Source of the DNA: Dallia pectoralis | Taxonomy: Eukaryota > Chordata > Actinopteri > Esociformes > Umbridae | DNA length: 64,000 nucleotides | Direction of reading: 5' to 3' | Assembly: GCA_029465975.1 (NCBI GenBank) | Contig: CM055754.1 | Location: 124,001 to 188,000, forward strand | In this document: positions 1-9,930 of the stretch, piece by piece | How positions within the stretch are numbered: position 1 is the first letter of the stretch | Layout of the letters: each line of letters begins with the position of its first letter | The notes under the pieces: model-generated | Seen by the model: the letters and a program-made list of their open reading frames with translations, nothing else | Told to the model about the DNA's origin: nothing | Database searches by the model: none | Made by a program: the position numbers and the translations under genes

Positions 1-266
1 AGGTGACCCCCTCTCTAACCCTAACCCGTCACAAAGGTGACCCCCTCTCTAACCCTAACCCGTCACAAAGGTGACCCCCTCTCTAACCCTAACCCATCAC
101 AAAGGTGACCCCCTCTCTAACCCTAACCCGTCACAAAGGTGACCCCCTCTCTAACCCTAACCCGTCACAAAGGTGACCCCCTCTCTAACCCTAACCCGTC
201 ACAAAGGTGACCCCCTCTCTAACCCTAACCCGTCACAAAGGTGACCCCCTCTCTAACCCTAACCCA
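1..266. repeat. 34-bp minisatellite with telomere-like core
   Basis: About 7.8 tandem copies of a 34-bp unit, nearly identical (one cg/ca variant near 93). Each unit holds ctaaccctaaccc, a telomere-like word. It lies in the ngb intron upstream of exon 3 and continues left of the window. On the transcribed strand it reads CCCTAA. Confidence 0.95.
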
Positions 267-356
267 ACCCATTGTTGTTTAAACACACAGTTGAAATGAA
301 TCTACATCACTGTCTAACCTCTGCCTGCCTTTTGGGATATGTGCACATGTCTTTCT

Positions 357-463
357 GTATTTGTGTGTGTGTTTTTGTGTGTGTGTTTGTGTGTGTGTGT
401 GTTTGTGTGTTTGTGTGTGTGTGTGTGTGTTTGTGTGTGTTTGTGTTTGTGTGTGTGTACGCA
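357..463. repeat. GT-rich microsatellite
   Basis: Interrupted (gt)n tract with ttt breaks, about 25 bp upstream of ngb exon 3. The open frames through it on both strands are low-complexity artefacts. Confidence 0.9.
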
Positions 464-487
464 CGTAAATTATTGTTGTGTGTTCAG

Positions 488-607
488 GTAATGCTGGTTA
501 TTGATGCTGCAGTCAGTCATCTGGACGACCTTCACACCTTGGAAGAGTTTCTGCTCAACCTGGGAAGGAAGCATCAGGCAGTTGGTGTCCATACACACTC
601 CTTTGCT
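488..607 (+). CDS. ngb: neuroglobin, coding exon 3 (partial gene)
   Basis: Exon of 120 bp (40 codons, phase 0 at both ends) between a ttcag acceptor ending at 487 and a gtaaga donor at 608. It encodes VMLVIDAAV and LGRKHQAVGV, characteristic of neuroglobin; the histidine of GRKH is the proximal (F8) haem ligand. The exon limits match the conserved globin intron positions E11 and G7. Neuroglobin is a hexacoordinate haem globin of neurons and retina that binds O2, CO and NO. Exons 1-2, with the distal histidine, lie outside the window. Identification is from recognised family sequence, not from a search. Confidence 0.95.
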
Positions 608-689
608 GTAAGAGACCAGTTCCTCCAAATATACCTGTGACACTGTGTACCGTACACAGGAAACCAACCAGCTGTCTTTTGTGTTGCAG

Positions 690-842
690 GTGGTTGGGGA
701 ATCTCTTCTCTACATGTTGCAGTGCAGTTTGCCTCAGGGGTACACATCAGCGCTGTGTCAGGCCTGGCTCAACATGTACGCCATTGTAGTGACGGCCATG
801 AGCAGAGGTTGGACAAAAAACGGGGAACACAAGTCTGACTAA
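690..842 (+). CDS. ngb: neuroglobin, terminal coding exon 4
   Basis: Begins after tgttgcag (ending 689) and runs in phase 0 from exon 3 to a TAA at 840-842. It encodes VVGESLLYML, the G helix, then an H-helix region ending AMSRGW followed by a short charged tail. VGESLLYML and AMSRGW are neuroglobin hallmarks. The intron between exons 3 and 4 is only 82 bp (608-689). No frame damage is visible, so the gene looks functional. Confidence 0.95.
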   Translation: MVGESLLYMLQCSLPQGYTSALCQAWLNMYAIVVTAMSRGWTKNGEHKSD

Positions 843-1296
843 AAGCTACCAGTTGGTCTGTTGACCTACATGGTCGATAAGAAGTAAGGTTGTATAACAG
901 ACAGCATGATGTTTTGTATTGCTGTACATTTCCTCTGTGAGTCTAGAGTCTAGGGTCTAGGGTCAGCCCTGGTATGGTAAACTGTGTTTTCACGCTTGTT
1001 GCAATAACAGTCGAATCACCTCATGTTCACAGAGTAATTTTTTTAAATTCTTTAGCTGTGGATGTTGTAGCTGTCAGAAAGCGATGCTAAAGCGTTGTGA
1101 GGATGCATCGACCAGCTTTAAGGCTGCCGTTAGAATTAATGAAATGAGAGGAGGTTTTGAGTTCAATTAATACAATGACTGATAGTGCTTTGAAAATATT
1201 GGCTTGATATGTCTACTCAAATAATTAAAATGAGTGTGATGTCTTTGTGGTGATCTTAAAGTGTTGCACAGTTGTCATACACTGAATATATTCCTT
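843..1296 (+). other. ngb 3' UTR and flank
   Basis: Single-copy AT-rich sequence after the ngb stop. An ATTAAA at 1224-1229 is a possible but weak polyadenylation signal; I see no AATAAA. No other gene is apparent. Confidence 0.4.
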
Positions 1297-3190
1297 AGCA
1301 TCAGTACCCTAACTGGGAACATTACTGTAACAGGCTGCTATGTTACAGGCATTAGCATCAGTACCCTAACTGGGATCATTACTGTAACAGGCTGCTATGT
1401 TACAGGCATTAGCATCAGTACCCTAACTGGGATCATTACTGTAACAGGCTGCTATGTTACAGGCATTAGCATCAGTACCCTAACTGGGATCATTACTGTA
1501 ACAGGCTGCTATGTTACAGGCATTAGCATCAGTACCTAACTGGGATCATTACTGTAACAGGCTGCTATGTTACAGGCATTAGCAACTCATTACTGTAACA
1601 GGCTAACTGGGATCATTACTGTAACAGGCTGCTATGTTACAGGCATTAGCATCAGTACCCTAACTGGGATCATTACTGTAACAGGCTGCTAGGCTGCTCA
1701 TTACTGTAACAGGCTGCTGTTACAGGCATTACTGTAACAGGCTGCTATGTTACAGGCATTAGCATCAGTACCCTAACTGGGATCATTACTGTAACAGGCT
1801 GCTATGTTACAGGCATTAGCATCAGTACCCTAACTGGGATCATTACTGTAACAGGCTGCTATGTTACAGGCATTAGCATCAGTTGGGATCAGGGCTGCTA
1901 TTTACAGCATCAGTACCTAACTGGGATCATTACTGTAACAGGCTGCTATGTTACAGGCATTAGCATCAGTACCCTAACTGGGATCATTACTGTAACAGGC
2001 TGCTATGTTACAGGCATTAGCATCAGTACCTAACTGGGATCATTACTGTAACAGGCTGGGGCATTAGCATTACTGGGATCATTACTGTAACAGGCTGCTA
2101 TGTTACAGGCATTAGCATCAGTACCCTAACTGGGATCATTACTGTAACAGGCTGCTATGTTACAGGCATTAGCATCAGTACCCTAACTGGGATCATTACT
2201 GTAACAGGCTGCTATGTTACAGGCATTAGCATCAGTACCCTAACTGGGATCATTACTGTAACAGGCTGCTATGTTACAGGCATTAGCATCAGTACCCTAA
2301 CTGGGATCATTACTGTAACAGGCTGCTATGTTACAGGCATTAGCATCAGTACCCTAACTGGGATCATTACTGTAACAGGCTGCTATGTTACAGGCATTAG
2401 CATCAGTACCCTAACTGGGATCATTACTGTAACAGGCTGCTATGTTACAGGCATTAGCATCAGTACCTAACTGGGATCATTACTGTAACAGGCTGCTATG
2501 TTACAGGCATTAGCATCAGCTAACTGGGATTTACTGTAACAGGCTGCTATGTTACAGGCATTAGCATCAGTACCCTAACTGGGATCATTACTGTAACAGG
2601 CTGCTATTACTGTAACAGGCTGCTATTACAGGCATTAGCATCAGTACCTAACTGGGATCATTACTGTAACAGGCTGCTATGTTACAGGCATTAGCATCAG
2701 TACCCTAACTGGGATCATTACTGTAACAGGCTGCTATGTTACAGGCATTAGCATCAGTACCAGGCTGCTAACTACCCTAACTGGGATCATTACTGTAACA
2801 GGCTGCTATGTTACAGGCATTAGCATCAGTACCTAACTGGGATCATTACTGTAACAGGCTGCTACTGTACCTAATCATTACTGGCTGCTATGTTACAGGC
2901 ATTAGCATCAGTACCTAACTGGGATCATTACTGTAACAGGCTGCTATGTTACAGGCCTAACTGGGATCATTACTGTAACAGGCTGCTATGTTACAGGCAT
3001 GTACCCTAACTGGGATCATTACTGTAACAGGCTGCTATGTTACAGGCATTAGCATCAGTACCCTAACTGGGATCATTACTGTAACAGGCTGCTATGTTAC
3101 AGGCATTAGCATCAGTACCCTAACTGGGATCATTACTGTAACAGGCTGCTATGTTACATGCATTAGCATCAGTACCCTAACTGGGATCTA
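1297..3190. repeat. 57-bp minisatellite, partly scrambled
   Basis: About 33 copies of a 57-bp unit containing tgggatcattactgtaaca. The left (1297-1540) and right (3000-3190) ends are regular; the middle (about 1540-2990) contains many truncated and fused units. Because 57 is a multiple of 3, regular stretches stay open, which explains a repetitive frame at 1261-1539. It is not a gene. Confidence 0.95.
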
Positions 3191-3432
3191 TATGACTGGT
3201 ATGGGATAAATATGACTGTTATGGGATAAATATGACTGTTATGGGATACATATGACTGTTATGGGATAAATATGACTGTTATGGGATAAATATGACTGTT
3301 ATGGGATAAATATGACTGTTATGGGATAAATATGACTGTTATGGGATAAATATGACTGTTATGGGATAAATATGACTGTTATGGGATAAATATGACTGTT
3401 ATGGGATAAATATGACTGTTATGCGATAAATA
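3188..3432. repeat. 20-bp minisatellite
   Basis: About 12 copies of tatgactgttatgggataaa, following the 57-bp array directly. The first copy is fused to the end of the last 57-bp unit. Confidence 0.95.
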
Positions 3433-3453
3433 TGCACCTTTGTCTGAATGATG

Positions 3454-3530
3454 TTTCTCAGAATCAGAACCAGGTTTATTTGCCAAGTCTGTTTACACAC
3501 ACAAGGAGTTCGTACAAACCTTTAGCTGGC
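3454..3530 (+). mobile_element. fragment of teleost dispersed repeat
   Basis: Contains cagaatcagaaccaggttta and gccaagtctgtttacacaca then caaggag, resembling the start of a common fish interspersed repeat (cagaatcag, tttattgccaagt, acaaggaattt). The better copy in this window starts near 9931. Family assignment is from memory. Confidence 0.5.
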
Positions 3531-3570
3531 ATCCTCGTCTTCACTGACAGCAGATGTTTGAAAGATCAGA

Positions 3571-4973
3571 TGGTTAAATGCATATAAAGATATTTCAGTT
3601 GCCTTCTGCTGACTGTTACATAAATGCATATAAAGATATCTCAGTTGGCTTCTAGTGACTGTTACATAAATGCATATACAGATATTTCAGTTGGCTTCTA
3701 CTGACTATTACATAAATGCATATAAAGATATCTCAGTAGGCTTCTACTGACTGTTACATAAATGCATATAAAGATATTTCAGTAGGTTTTTACTGACTGT
3801 TACATAAATGCATATAAAGATATCTCAGTAGGCTTCTAGTGACTGTTACATAAATGCCTATAAAGATATTTCAGTTGGCTTCTAGTGACTGTTAAATAAA
3901 TGCATATACAGATATTTCAGTTGGCTTCTAGTGACTGTTACATAAATGCATATAAAGATATTTCAGTTGGCTTCTAGTGACTGTTACATAAATGCATATA
4001 AAGATATTTCAGTTGGCTTCTAGTGACTGTTACATAAATGCATATACAGATATTTCAGTTGGCTTCTAGTGACTGTTACATAAATGCATATACAGATATT
4101 TCAGTTGGCTTCTAGTGACTGTTACATAAATGCATATACAGATATTTCAGTTGGCTTCTAGTGACTGTTACATAAATGCATATACAGATATTTCAGTTGG
4201 CTTCTAGTGACTGTTACATAAATGCATATACAGATATTTCAGTTGGCTTCTACTGACTGTTACATAAATGCATATAAAGATATTTCAGTTGGCTTCTACT
4301 GACTATTACATAAATGCATATACAGATATTTCAGTTGGCTTCTAGTGACTGTTACATAAATGCATATACAGATATTTCAGTTGGCTTCTAGTGACTGTTA
4401 CATAAATGCATATACAGATATTTCAGTTGGCTTCTACTGACTATTACATAAATGCATATACAGATATTTCAGTTGGCTTCTAGTGACAGTTGGCTTCTAG
4501 TGACTGTTACATAAATGCATATACAGATATTTCAGTTGGCTTCTAGTGACTGTTACATAAATGCATATACAGATATTTCAGTTGGCTTCTACTGACTGTT
4601 ACATAAATGCATATAAAGATATTTCAGTTGGCTTCTACTGACTATTACATAAATGCATATACAGATATTTCAGTTGGCTTCTAGTGACTGTTACATAAAT
4701 GCATATACAGATATTTCAGTTGGCTTCTAGTGACTGTTACATAAATGCATATACAGATATTTCAGTTGGCTTCTACTGACTATTACATAAATGCATATAC
4801 AGATATTTCAGTTGGCTTCTAGTGACTGTTACATAAATGCATATAAAGATATTTCAGTAGGCTTCTACTGACTATTACATAAATGCATATACAGATATTT
4901 CAGTTGGCTTCTACTGACTATTACATAAATGCATATACAGATATTTCAGTTGGCTTCTACTGACTATTACATA
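3571..4973. repeat. 46-bp minisatellite
   Basis: About 30 copies of a 46-bp unit (aaatgcatatacagatattt, cagttggcttctagtgactg, ttacat). Variants alternate (aaagata/cagata, tagtgac/tactgac). One partial unit sits near 4488. Confidence 0.95.
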
Positions 4974-5867
4974 CTCTGAAATAAACTGTTATTATTCTCT
5001 CTTGAGTTCTAGCTCATTGATGTAAAGGAACTCATTAGTGGATTATTTGCTTTAGGTTCTTTGGATTTGACCCTGAGGGTTAGGGATACACTGTAAATAC
5101 TGCTATCATATGTTGGGTTAATGTTAGGTTATGGTTAGGGATACACTGTAAATACTGCTATCATATGTTGGGTTAATGTTAGGTTATGGTTAGGGATACA
5201 CTGTAAATACTGCTACCATGTGTTGGGTTAATGTTAGGTTATGGTTAGGGATACACTGTAAATACTGCTATCATATGTTGGGTTAATGTTAGGTTATGGT
5301 TAGGGATACACTGTTAATACTGCTATCATATGTTGGGTTAATGTTAGGTTATGGTTAGGGATACACTGTAAATACTGCTATCATATGTTGGGTTAATGTT
5401 AGGTTATGGTTAGGGATACACTGTAAATACTGCTATCATATGTTGGGTTTATGTTAGGTTATGGTTAGGGATACACTGTAAATACTGCTATCATATGTTG
5501 GGTTAATGTTAGGGTTAGGTTAGGGTTAGGGATACACCGTACATACTGCTATCATATGTTGGGTTAATGTTAGGTTATGGTTAGGGATACACTGTAAATA
5601 CTGCTATCATATGTTGGGTTAATGTTAGGTTATGGTTAGGGATACACTGTAAATACTGCTATCATATGTTGGGTTAATGTTAGGTTATGGTTAGGGATAC
5701 ACTGTAAATACTGCTATCATATGTTGGGTTAATGTTAGGTTATGGTTAGGGATACACTGTAAATACTTGTCACGAGTGGTGAGTTAGGGTACTGCACTGT
5801 CTGGTTTCGGGTGCCCACTTCCTGGTTTATGTTGGTTACAGCTGTTGGGGATTTGTAATCACTGGGT

Positions 5868-5874
5868 TATAAAG
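5868..5874 (+). promoter_or_regulatory. LTR TATA box
   Basis: tataaag inside gggttataaaggg, about 100 bp into the LTR and about 195 bp upstream of the AATAAA. Its placement suits an RNA polymerase II LTR promoter. The copy in the 3' LTR is at about 8494-8500. Confidence 0.7.
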
Positions 5875-6062
5875 GGATTGCCTAGATGTCACTGTTTGCT
5901 GTTCATTGTTTCTATGTCACACAGTTATGTTGGTCGGTGAGTGTTTGTCTATGTGGATTTGTCGCTGTGTTAGTTTTGTAGTTGTCGCTTTGTGTAAGTG
6001 CACTTTTGTTTCACACAGTGTATAGTTTGTTCCACCGTTCGTTGTCGTGTTTGTGTTATTTG

Positions 6063-6068
6063 AATAAA
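6063..6068 (+). terminator. LTR polyadenylation signal overlapping an ATG
   Basis: AATAAA in gaataaatggc. Its last A is the first base of an ATG (6068-6070) that opens the long frame. In the 3' LTR the same site (about 8689-8694) would end the element transcript. Confidence 0.7.
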
Positions 6069-8284
6069 TGGCACGAAACGAATATTCAAGCTCTGCAATT
6101 GGCTTCAACCTGCACTACACCACCCTGGTGCGTGACAGAATGAACAGCCACCTAAGCCAGCGGAGCCAGACGGTGAGTGGATTCCACGGGGGGGCAAGCT
6201 ATAGCGCCCCGTCGGATGAAACTCACCGTCGCCCCACGGAGCGGTGGGAATGGAATCGGCCGGAGACACCACAGGAGCGGTGGCTACGTCTCCGGCCGTA
6301 TGCTGAGTACGAACCATCAATGCAGCATTCAGGGTCTGTGAAAATGGGTCCGCGGGCCTTCTATGAAGGCAAGAGGACATCCCGGAGGCGCCCCAAAGTG
6401 ATTTTTGGGGGGGAGCTAACGGGGTGTTCAAGGAGGTCCGCGGAGAGAACACCCACGACCCTGGTGCTGCCACAGCAACCACCCACTGCTCCGGGGCTGC
6501 AGCCAGAGCCAGCAAGAGCTCTGGAGCTGAAGCCAAAACCCCAGCTCCAACAGGGCTATGACCCTTTCCGGCCACCAACCTCCAGGGCCCAGAGACCACC
6601 TAAGGGCCTGGAGTGCCAGCCGCCCGGCGTGATTAGGAGATGGTGGGGGGTGTGGTTCACCCTGCAGGACCAGCCTCTCCCACTCCAGCAAGAGTGCCCT
6701 GAGCGGTCCCTTCCACCACAGCAGGAGTTCCAGGATGAGCCCCTCCCACCTTTGCTTGAGTGTACTGAGCGGCTCCTCCCTCCTCTGCGTGAGTGCCTAG
6801 ATGAGCCCCTCCCACCTTTGCTTAAGTGTCCTGAGCGGCTCCTCCCTCCTCTACGTGAGTGCCCGGACCAGCCCCTCCCACTGAAGCGTGAGTGTCCAGA
6901 GCGGCTCCTCCCCCCTCTACGTGAGTGCCCGGACCAGCCCCTCCCACTTAAGCATGAGTGTCCTGAGCGGCTCCTCCCCCCTCTACGTGTGTGCCCGGAC
7001 CAGCCCCTCCCACTTAAGCATGAGTGTCCTGAGCGGCTCCTCCCCCCTCTACGTGAGTGCCCGGACCAGCTCCTCCCACTCCAGTGTGAGTGCCCTGAGG
7101 GGCTCCTCCTTCCTCCGCCAGAGCTCCCAGAGCGTCACCGCCTGCCAGAGCTCCCAGAGCGTCACCGCCTGCCAGAGCTCCCAGAGCGTCACCGCCTGCC
7201 AGAGCTCCCAGAGCGTCACCGCCTGCCAGAGCTCCCAGAGCGTCACCGCCTGCCAGAGCTCCCAGAGCGTCACCGCCTGCCAGAGCTCCCAGAGCGTCAC
7301 CGCCTGCCAGAGCTCCCAGAGCGTCACCGCCTGCCAGAGCTCCCAGAGCGTCACCGCCTGCCAGAGCTCCCAGAGCGTCACCGCCTGCCAGAGCTCCCAG
7401 AGCGTCACCGCCTGCCAGAGCTCCCAGAGCGTCACCGCCTGCCAGAGCTCCCAGAGCGTCACCGCCTGCCAGAGCTCCCAGAGCGTCACCGCCTGCCAGA
7501 GCTCCCAGAGCGTCACCGCCTGCCAGAGCTCCCAGAGCGTCACCGCCTGCCAGAGCTCCCAGAGCGTCACCGCCTGCCAGAGCTCCCAGAGCGTCACCGC
7601 CTGCCAGAGCTCCCAGAGCGTCACCGCCTGCCAGAGCTCCCAGAGCGTCACTGCCTGCCAGAGCTCCCAGAGCGTCACCGCCTGCCAGAGCTCCCAGAGC
7701 GTCACCGCCTGCCAGAGCTCCCAGAGCGTCACCGCCTGCCAGAGCTCCCAGAGCGTCCTTGCCTGCCAGAGCTCCCAGAGCGTCCTTGCCTGCCAGAGCT
7801 CCCAGAGCGTCCTTGCCTGCCAGAGCTCCCAGAGCGTCACCGCCTGCCAGAGCTCCCAGAGCGTCACCGCCTGCCAGAGCTCCCAGAGCGTCACCGCCTA
7901 AAATGGCCGCCGCCACGCCCACGCCGATGGCCGCCGCCACGCCCACGTCGATGGCCGCCGCCACGCCCACGTCGATGGCCGCCGCCACGCCCACGTCGAT
8001 GGCCGCCGCCACGCCCACGCCGATGGCCGCCGCCACGCCCACGTCCGATGGCCGCCGCCACGCCCACGTCGATGGCCGCCGCCACGCCCACGTCGATGGC
8101 CGCCGCCACGCCCACGTCGATGGCCGCCGCCACGCCCACCACGATGGCCGCCGCCACGCCCACCACGATGGCCGCCGCCACATCCACCAAGATGGCGGAA
8201 GCCTTGCCGCACAAGATGGCGATCGGGCCACCAAGGCCCTTTAAGAGCTGGACCTGCTGTCTTGGACTAACCCTTTGGGTGTGA
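6068..8284 (+). CDS. proline-rich repetitive ORF of the LTR element
   Basis: 738 codons from the ATG at 6068; a second in-frame ATG at 6140, two bases beyond the LTR, is a likelier start (714 codons). About 190 residues of non-repetitive basic, proline-rich sequence (including RRPTERWEWNRPETP) come first. Then come degenerate 22-residue repeats with CPERLLPPLRECPDQPLPL, about 29 copies of the nonapeptide PELPERHRL, and arginine-proline repeats that switch to MAAATPTS repeats. No retroviral domain is recognisable. It may be an unusual gag-like or captured sequence, or merely an open frame kept by codon-multiple repeats. Function unknown. Confidence 0.45.
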   Translation: MARNEYSSSAIGFNLHYTTLVRDRMNSHLSQRSQTVSGFHGGASYSAPSDETHRRPTERWEWNRPETPQERWLRLRPYAEYEPSMQHSGSVKMGPRAFYEGKRTSRRRPKVIFGGELTGCSRRSAERTPTTLVLPQQPPTAPGLQPEPARALELKPKPQLQQGYDPFRPPTSRAQRPPKGLECQPPGVIRRWWGVWFTLQDQPLPLQQECPERSLPPQQEFQDEPLPPLLECTERLLPPLRECLDEPLPPLLKCPERLLPPLRECPDQPLPLKRECPERLLPPLRECPDQPLPLKHECPERLLPPLRVCPDQPLPLKHECPERLLPPLRECPDQLLPLQCECPEGLLLPPPELPERHRLPELPERHRLPELPERHRLPELPERHRLPELPERHRLPELPERHRLPELPERHRLPELPERHRLPELPERHRLPELPERHRLPELPERHRLPELPERHRLPELPERHRLPELPERHRLPELPERHRLPELPERHRLPELPERHRLPELPERHRLPELPERHRLPELPERHCLPELPERHRLPELPERHRLPELPERHRLPELPERPCLPELPERPCLPELPERPCLPELPERHRLPELPERHRLPELPERHRLKWPPPRPRRWPPPRPRRWPPPRPRRWPPPRPRRWPPPRPRRWPPPRPRPMAAATPTSMAAATPTSMAAATPTSMAAATPTTMAAATPTTMAAATSTKMAEALPHKMAIGPPRPFKSWTCCLGLTLWV
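6690..7110 (+). repeat. 66-bp degenerate repeat inside the LTR element
   Basis: Six or so diverged copies of a 66-bp unit (22 codons) containing gagcggctcctccc and gtgcccggaccagcccctcc. A multiple of three, so the frame is kept. Confidence 0.8.
7117..7900 (+). repeat. 27-bp minisatellite inside the LTR element
   Basis: About 29 near-identical copies of a 27-bp unit (ccagagctcccagagcgtca then ccgcctg). One copy has ctgcctg near 7650 and three consecutive copies have cgtccttgc (about 7756-7830). Both strands stay open because the period is nine codons. Confidence 0.97.
7903..8196 (+). repeat. 24-bp repeat carrying ATGGCCGCC motifs
   Basis: About 12 copies of a 24-bp unit starting atggccgccgccacgccca. 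One copy at about 8041-8047 has an extra c, which shifts the reading frame of the long ORF. The region ends in two related words, aagatggcggaag (8189) and aagatggcgatcg (8213). These resemble YY1 sites. Confidence 0.9.
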
Positions 8285-8393
8285 CAGTGGGTCCTTGCCT
8301 GTTGCTCCCTTGTTTTTTTTTTTTTTTTTTTTTTGTGTGTTGTTAATGTTGGTTGTTGTTGGCTATCTGGGAGCTAGCCTTAAGTGGGGGTAC
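8285..8393 (+). other. 3' internal segment with poly-T and polypurine tract
   Basis: Non-coding tail of the element: a 22-base T run at about 8313-8334, a tgttggttgttgttggc stretch, then aagtggggg at 8382-8390 and tac before the 3' LTR. Confidence 0.75.
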
Positions 8394-8763
8394 TGTCACG
8401 AGTGGTGAGTTAGGGTACTGCACTGTCTGGTTTCGGGTGCCCACTTCCTGGTTTATGTTGGTTACAGCTGTTGGGGATTTGTAATCACTGGGTTATAAAG
8501 GGATTGCCTAGATGTCACTGTTTGCTGTTCATTGTTTCTATGTCACACAGTTATGTTGGTCGGTGAGTGTTTGTCTATGTGGATTTGTCGCTGTGTTAGT
8601 TTTGTAGTTGTCGCTTTGTGTAAGTGCACTTTTGTTTCACACAGTGTATAGTTTGTTCCACCGTTCGTTGTCGTGTTTGTGTTATTTGAATAAATGGCAC
8701 GAAACGAATATTCAAGCTCTGCAATTGGCTTCAACCTGCACTACACCACCCTGGTGCGTGACA
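8394..8763 (+). repeat. 3' LTR
   Basis: 370-bp copy of the 5' LTR with the same ends and no difference that I could see by eye, which implies a recent insertion. Confidence 0.95.
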
Positions 8764-9497
8764 ATACTGCTATCATATGTTGGGTTAATGTTAGGTTATG
8801 GTTAGGGATACACTGTAAATACTGCTATCATATGTTGGGTTAATGTTAGGTTATGGTTAGGGATACACTGTAAATACTGCTATCATATGTTGGGTTACTG
8901 TTAGGTTATGGTTAGGGATACACTGTAAATACTGCTATCATATGTTGGGTTAATGTTAGGTTATGGTTAGGGATACACTGTAAATACTGCTATCATATGT
9001 TGGGTTACTGTTAGGTTATGGTTAGGGATACACTGTAAATACTGCTATCATATGTTGGGTTAATGTTAGGTTATGGTTAGGGATACAATGTAAATACTGC
9101 TATCATATGTTGGGTTAATGTTAGGTTATGGTTAGGGATACACTGTAAATACTGCTATCATATGTTGGGTTAATGTTAGGTTATGGTTAGGGATACACTG
9201 TAAATACTGCTATCATATGTTGGGTTAATGTTAGGTTATGGTTAGGGATACACTGTAAATACTGCTATCATATGTTGGGTTAATGTTAGGTTATGGTTAG
9301 GGATACACTGTAAATACTGCTATCATATGTTGGGTTAATGTTAGGTTATGGTTAGGGATACACTGTAAATACTGCTACCATGTGTTGGGTTAATGTTAGG
9401 TTATGGTTAGGGATACACTGTAAATACTGCTATCATATGTTGGGTTAATGTTAGGTTATGGTTAGGGATACACTGTAAATACTGCTATCATATGTTG

Positions 9498-9930
9498 TAA
9501 ACAGGTCACAGCTATAGAATGATTTTGGCTTTTTGGACCCATTAGACAATCAGTGTCATTGAATAAGTCAGGGTGTATTATTTTTCTCGCTCTATTTTGC
9601 TCATACTACTGCAAAGTGTTTTAAGAGTTTAAGATTGGCTAAAGACTTTAACCCCACACTACTTGAGCTTGGGTTAGGGTTTCTATTGGTATGACACTAC
9701 CAATTTGGCCACAGTAAATCTTTTTAAATTGTGTGTATTGTCAACAAAAATGTTTTTGTCACAATGCAAAGTTAGCTGTAATCTGCCAAGTTTGCGATTA
9801 AAACACAAAACTATTGCCTGAGTAAGATGCTTATATGTCCTTAATTGCTCATGTCTGAGATTACTTTCAAAATGTTTTTGTATACTTTTATGTTTTACAT
9901 ATGTGTTTACATATTTTTTCAGTGCTGTTA
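9498..9930. other. single-copy AT-rich spacer
   Basis: No gene or array seen. Only short random frames. Confidence 0.5.

Larger units (their letters stand above)
5768..6137 (+). repeat. 5' LTR
   Basis: 370-bp terminal repeat, TGTCACG to CGTGACA, identical by eye to 8394-8763. It holds a TATA box and an AATAAA signal in the order expected for U3-R-U5. Confidence 0.95.
5763..8768 (+). mobile_element. young non-autonomous LTR retrotransposon with 5-bp TSD
   Basis: A 2,996-bp element (5768-8763) with two 370-bp LTRs that read identically by eye, flanked by the target duplication atact (5763-5767 and 8764-8768). LTRs start TGTCACG and end CGTGACA. A purine tract aagtggggg at 8382-8390 precedes the 3' LTR, as expected for plus-strand priming. 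No gag, protease, reverse transcriptase or integrase is visible, so movement would depend on enzymes supplied in trans. The interior carries one long proline-rich repetitive frame. I could not match the bases after the 5' LTR to a tRNA primer site. Confidence 0.93.
5084..9497. repeat. 55-bp minisatellite split by an LTR element
   Basis: A 55-bp unit containing ctgctatcatatgttgggtt and ttatggttagggatacactg. About 12.5 copies lie at 5084-5767 and about 13 at 8764-9497. The two halves were one array before the retrotransposon at 5768-8763 inserted within a unit at atact. Confidence 0.95.

Noticed and set aside
1..266. Chromosome end (telomere)
   Set aside because: The CCCTAA words are embedded in a 34-bp unit inside the ngb gene, and similar words occur throughout the window; these are interstitial.
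1261..3209. Repetitive frames ISTLTGIITVTGCYVTG
   Set aside because: By-product of the 57-bp (19-codon) array.
6138..6160. tRNA primer-binding site after the 5' LTR
   Set aside because: The bases gaatgaacagccacctaa do not clearly match the 3' end of a tRNA that I know, so I did not annotate one.
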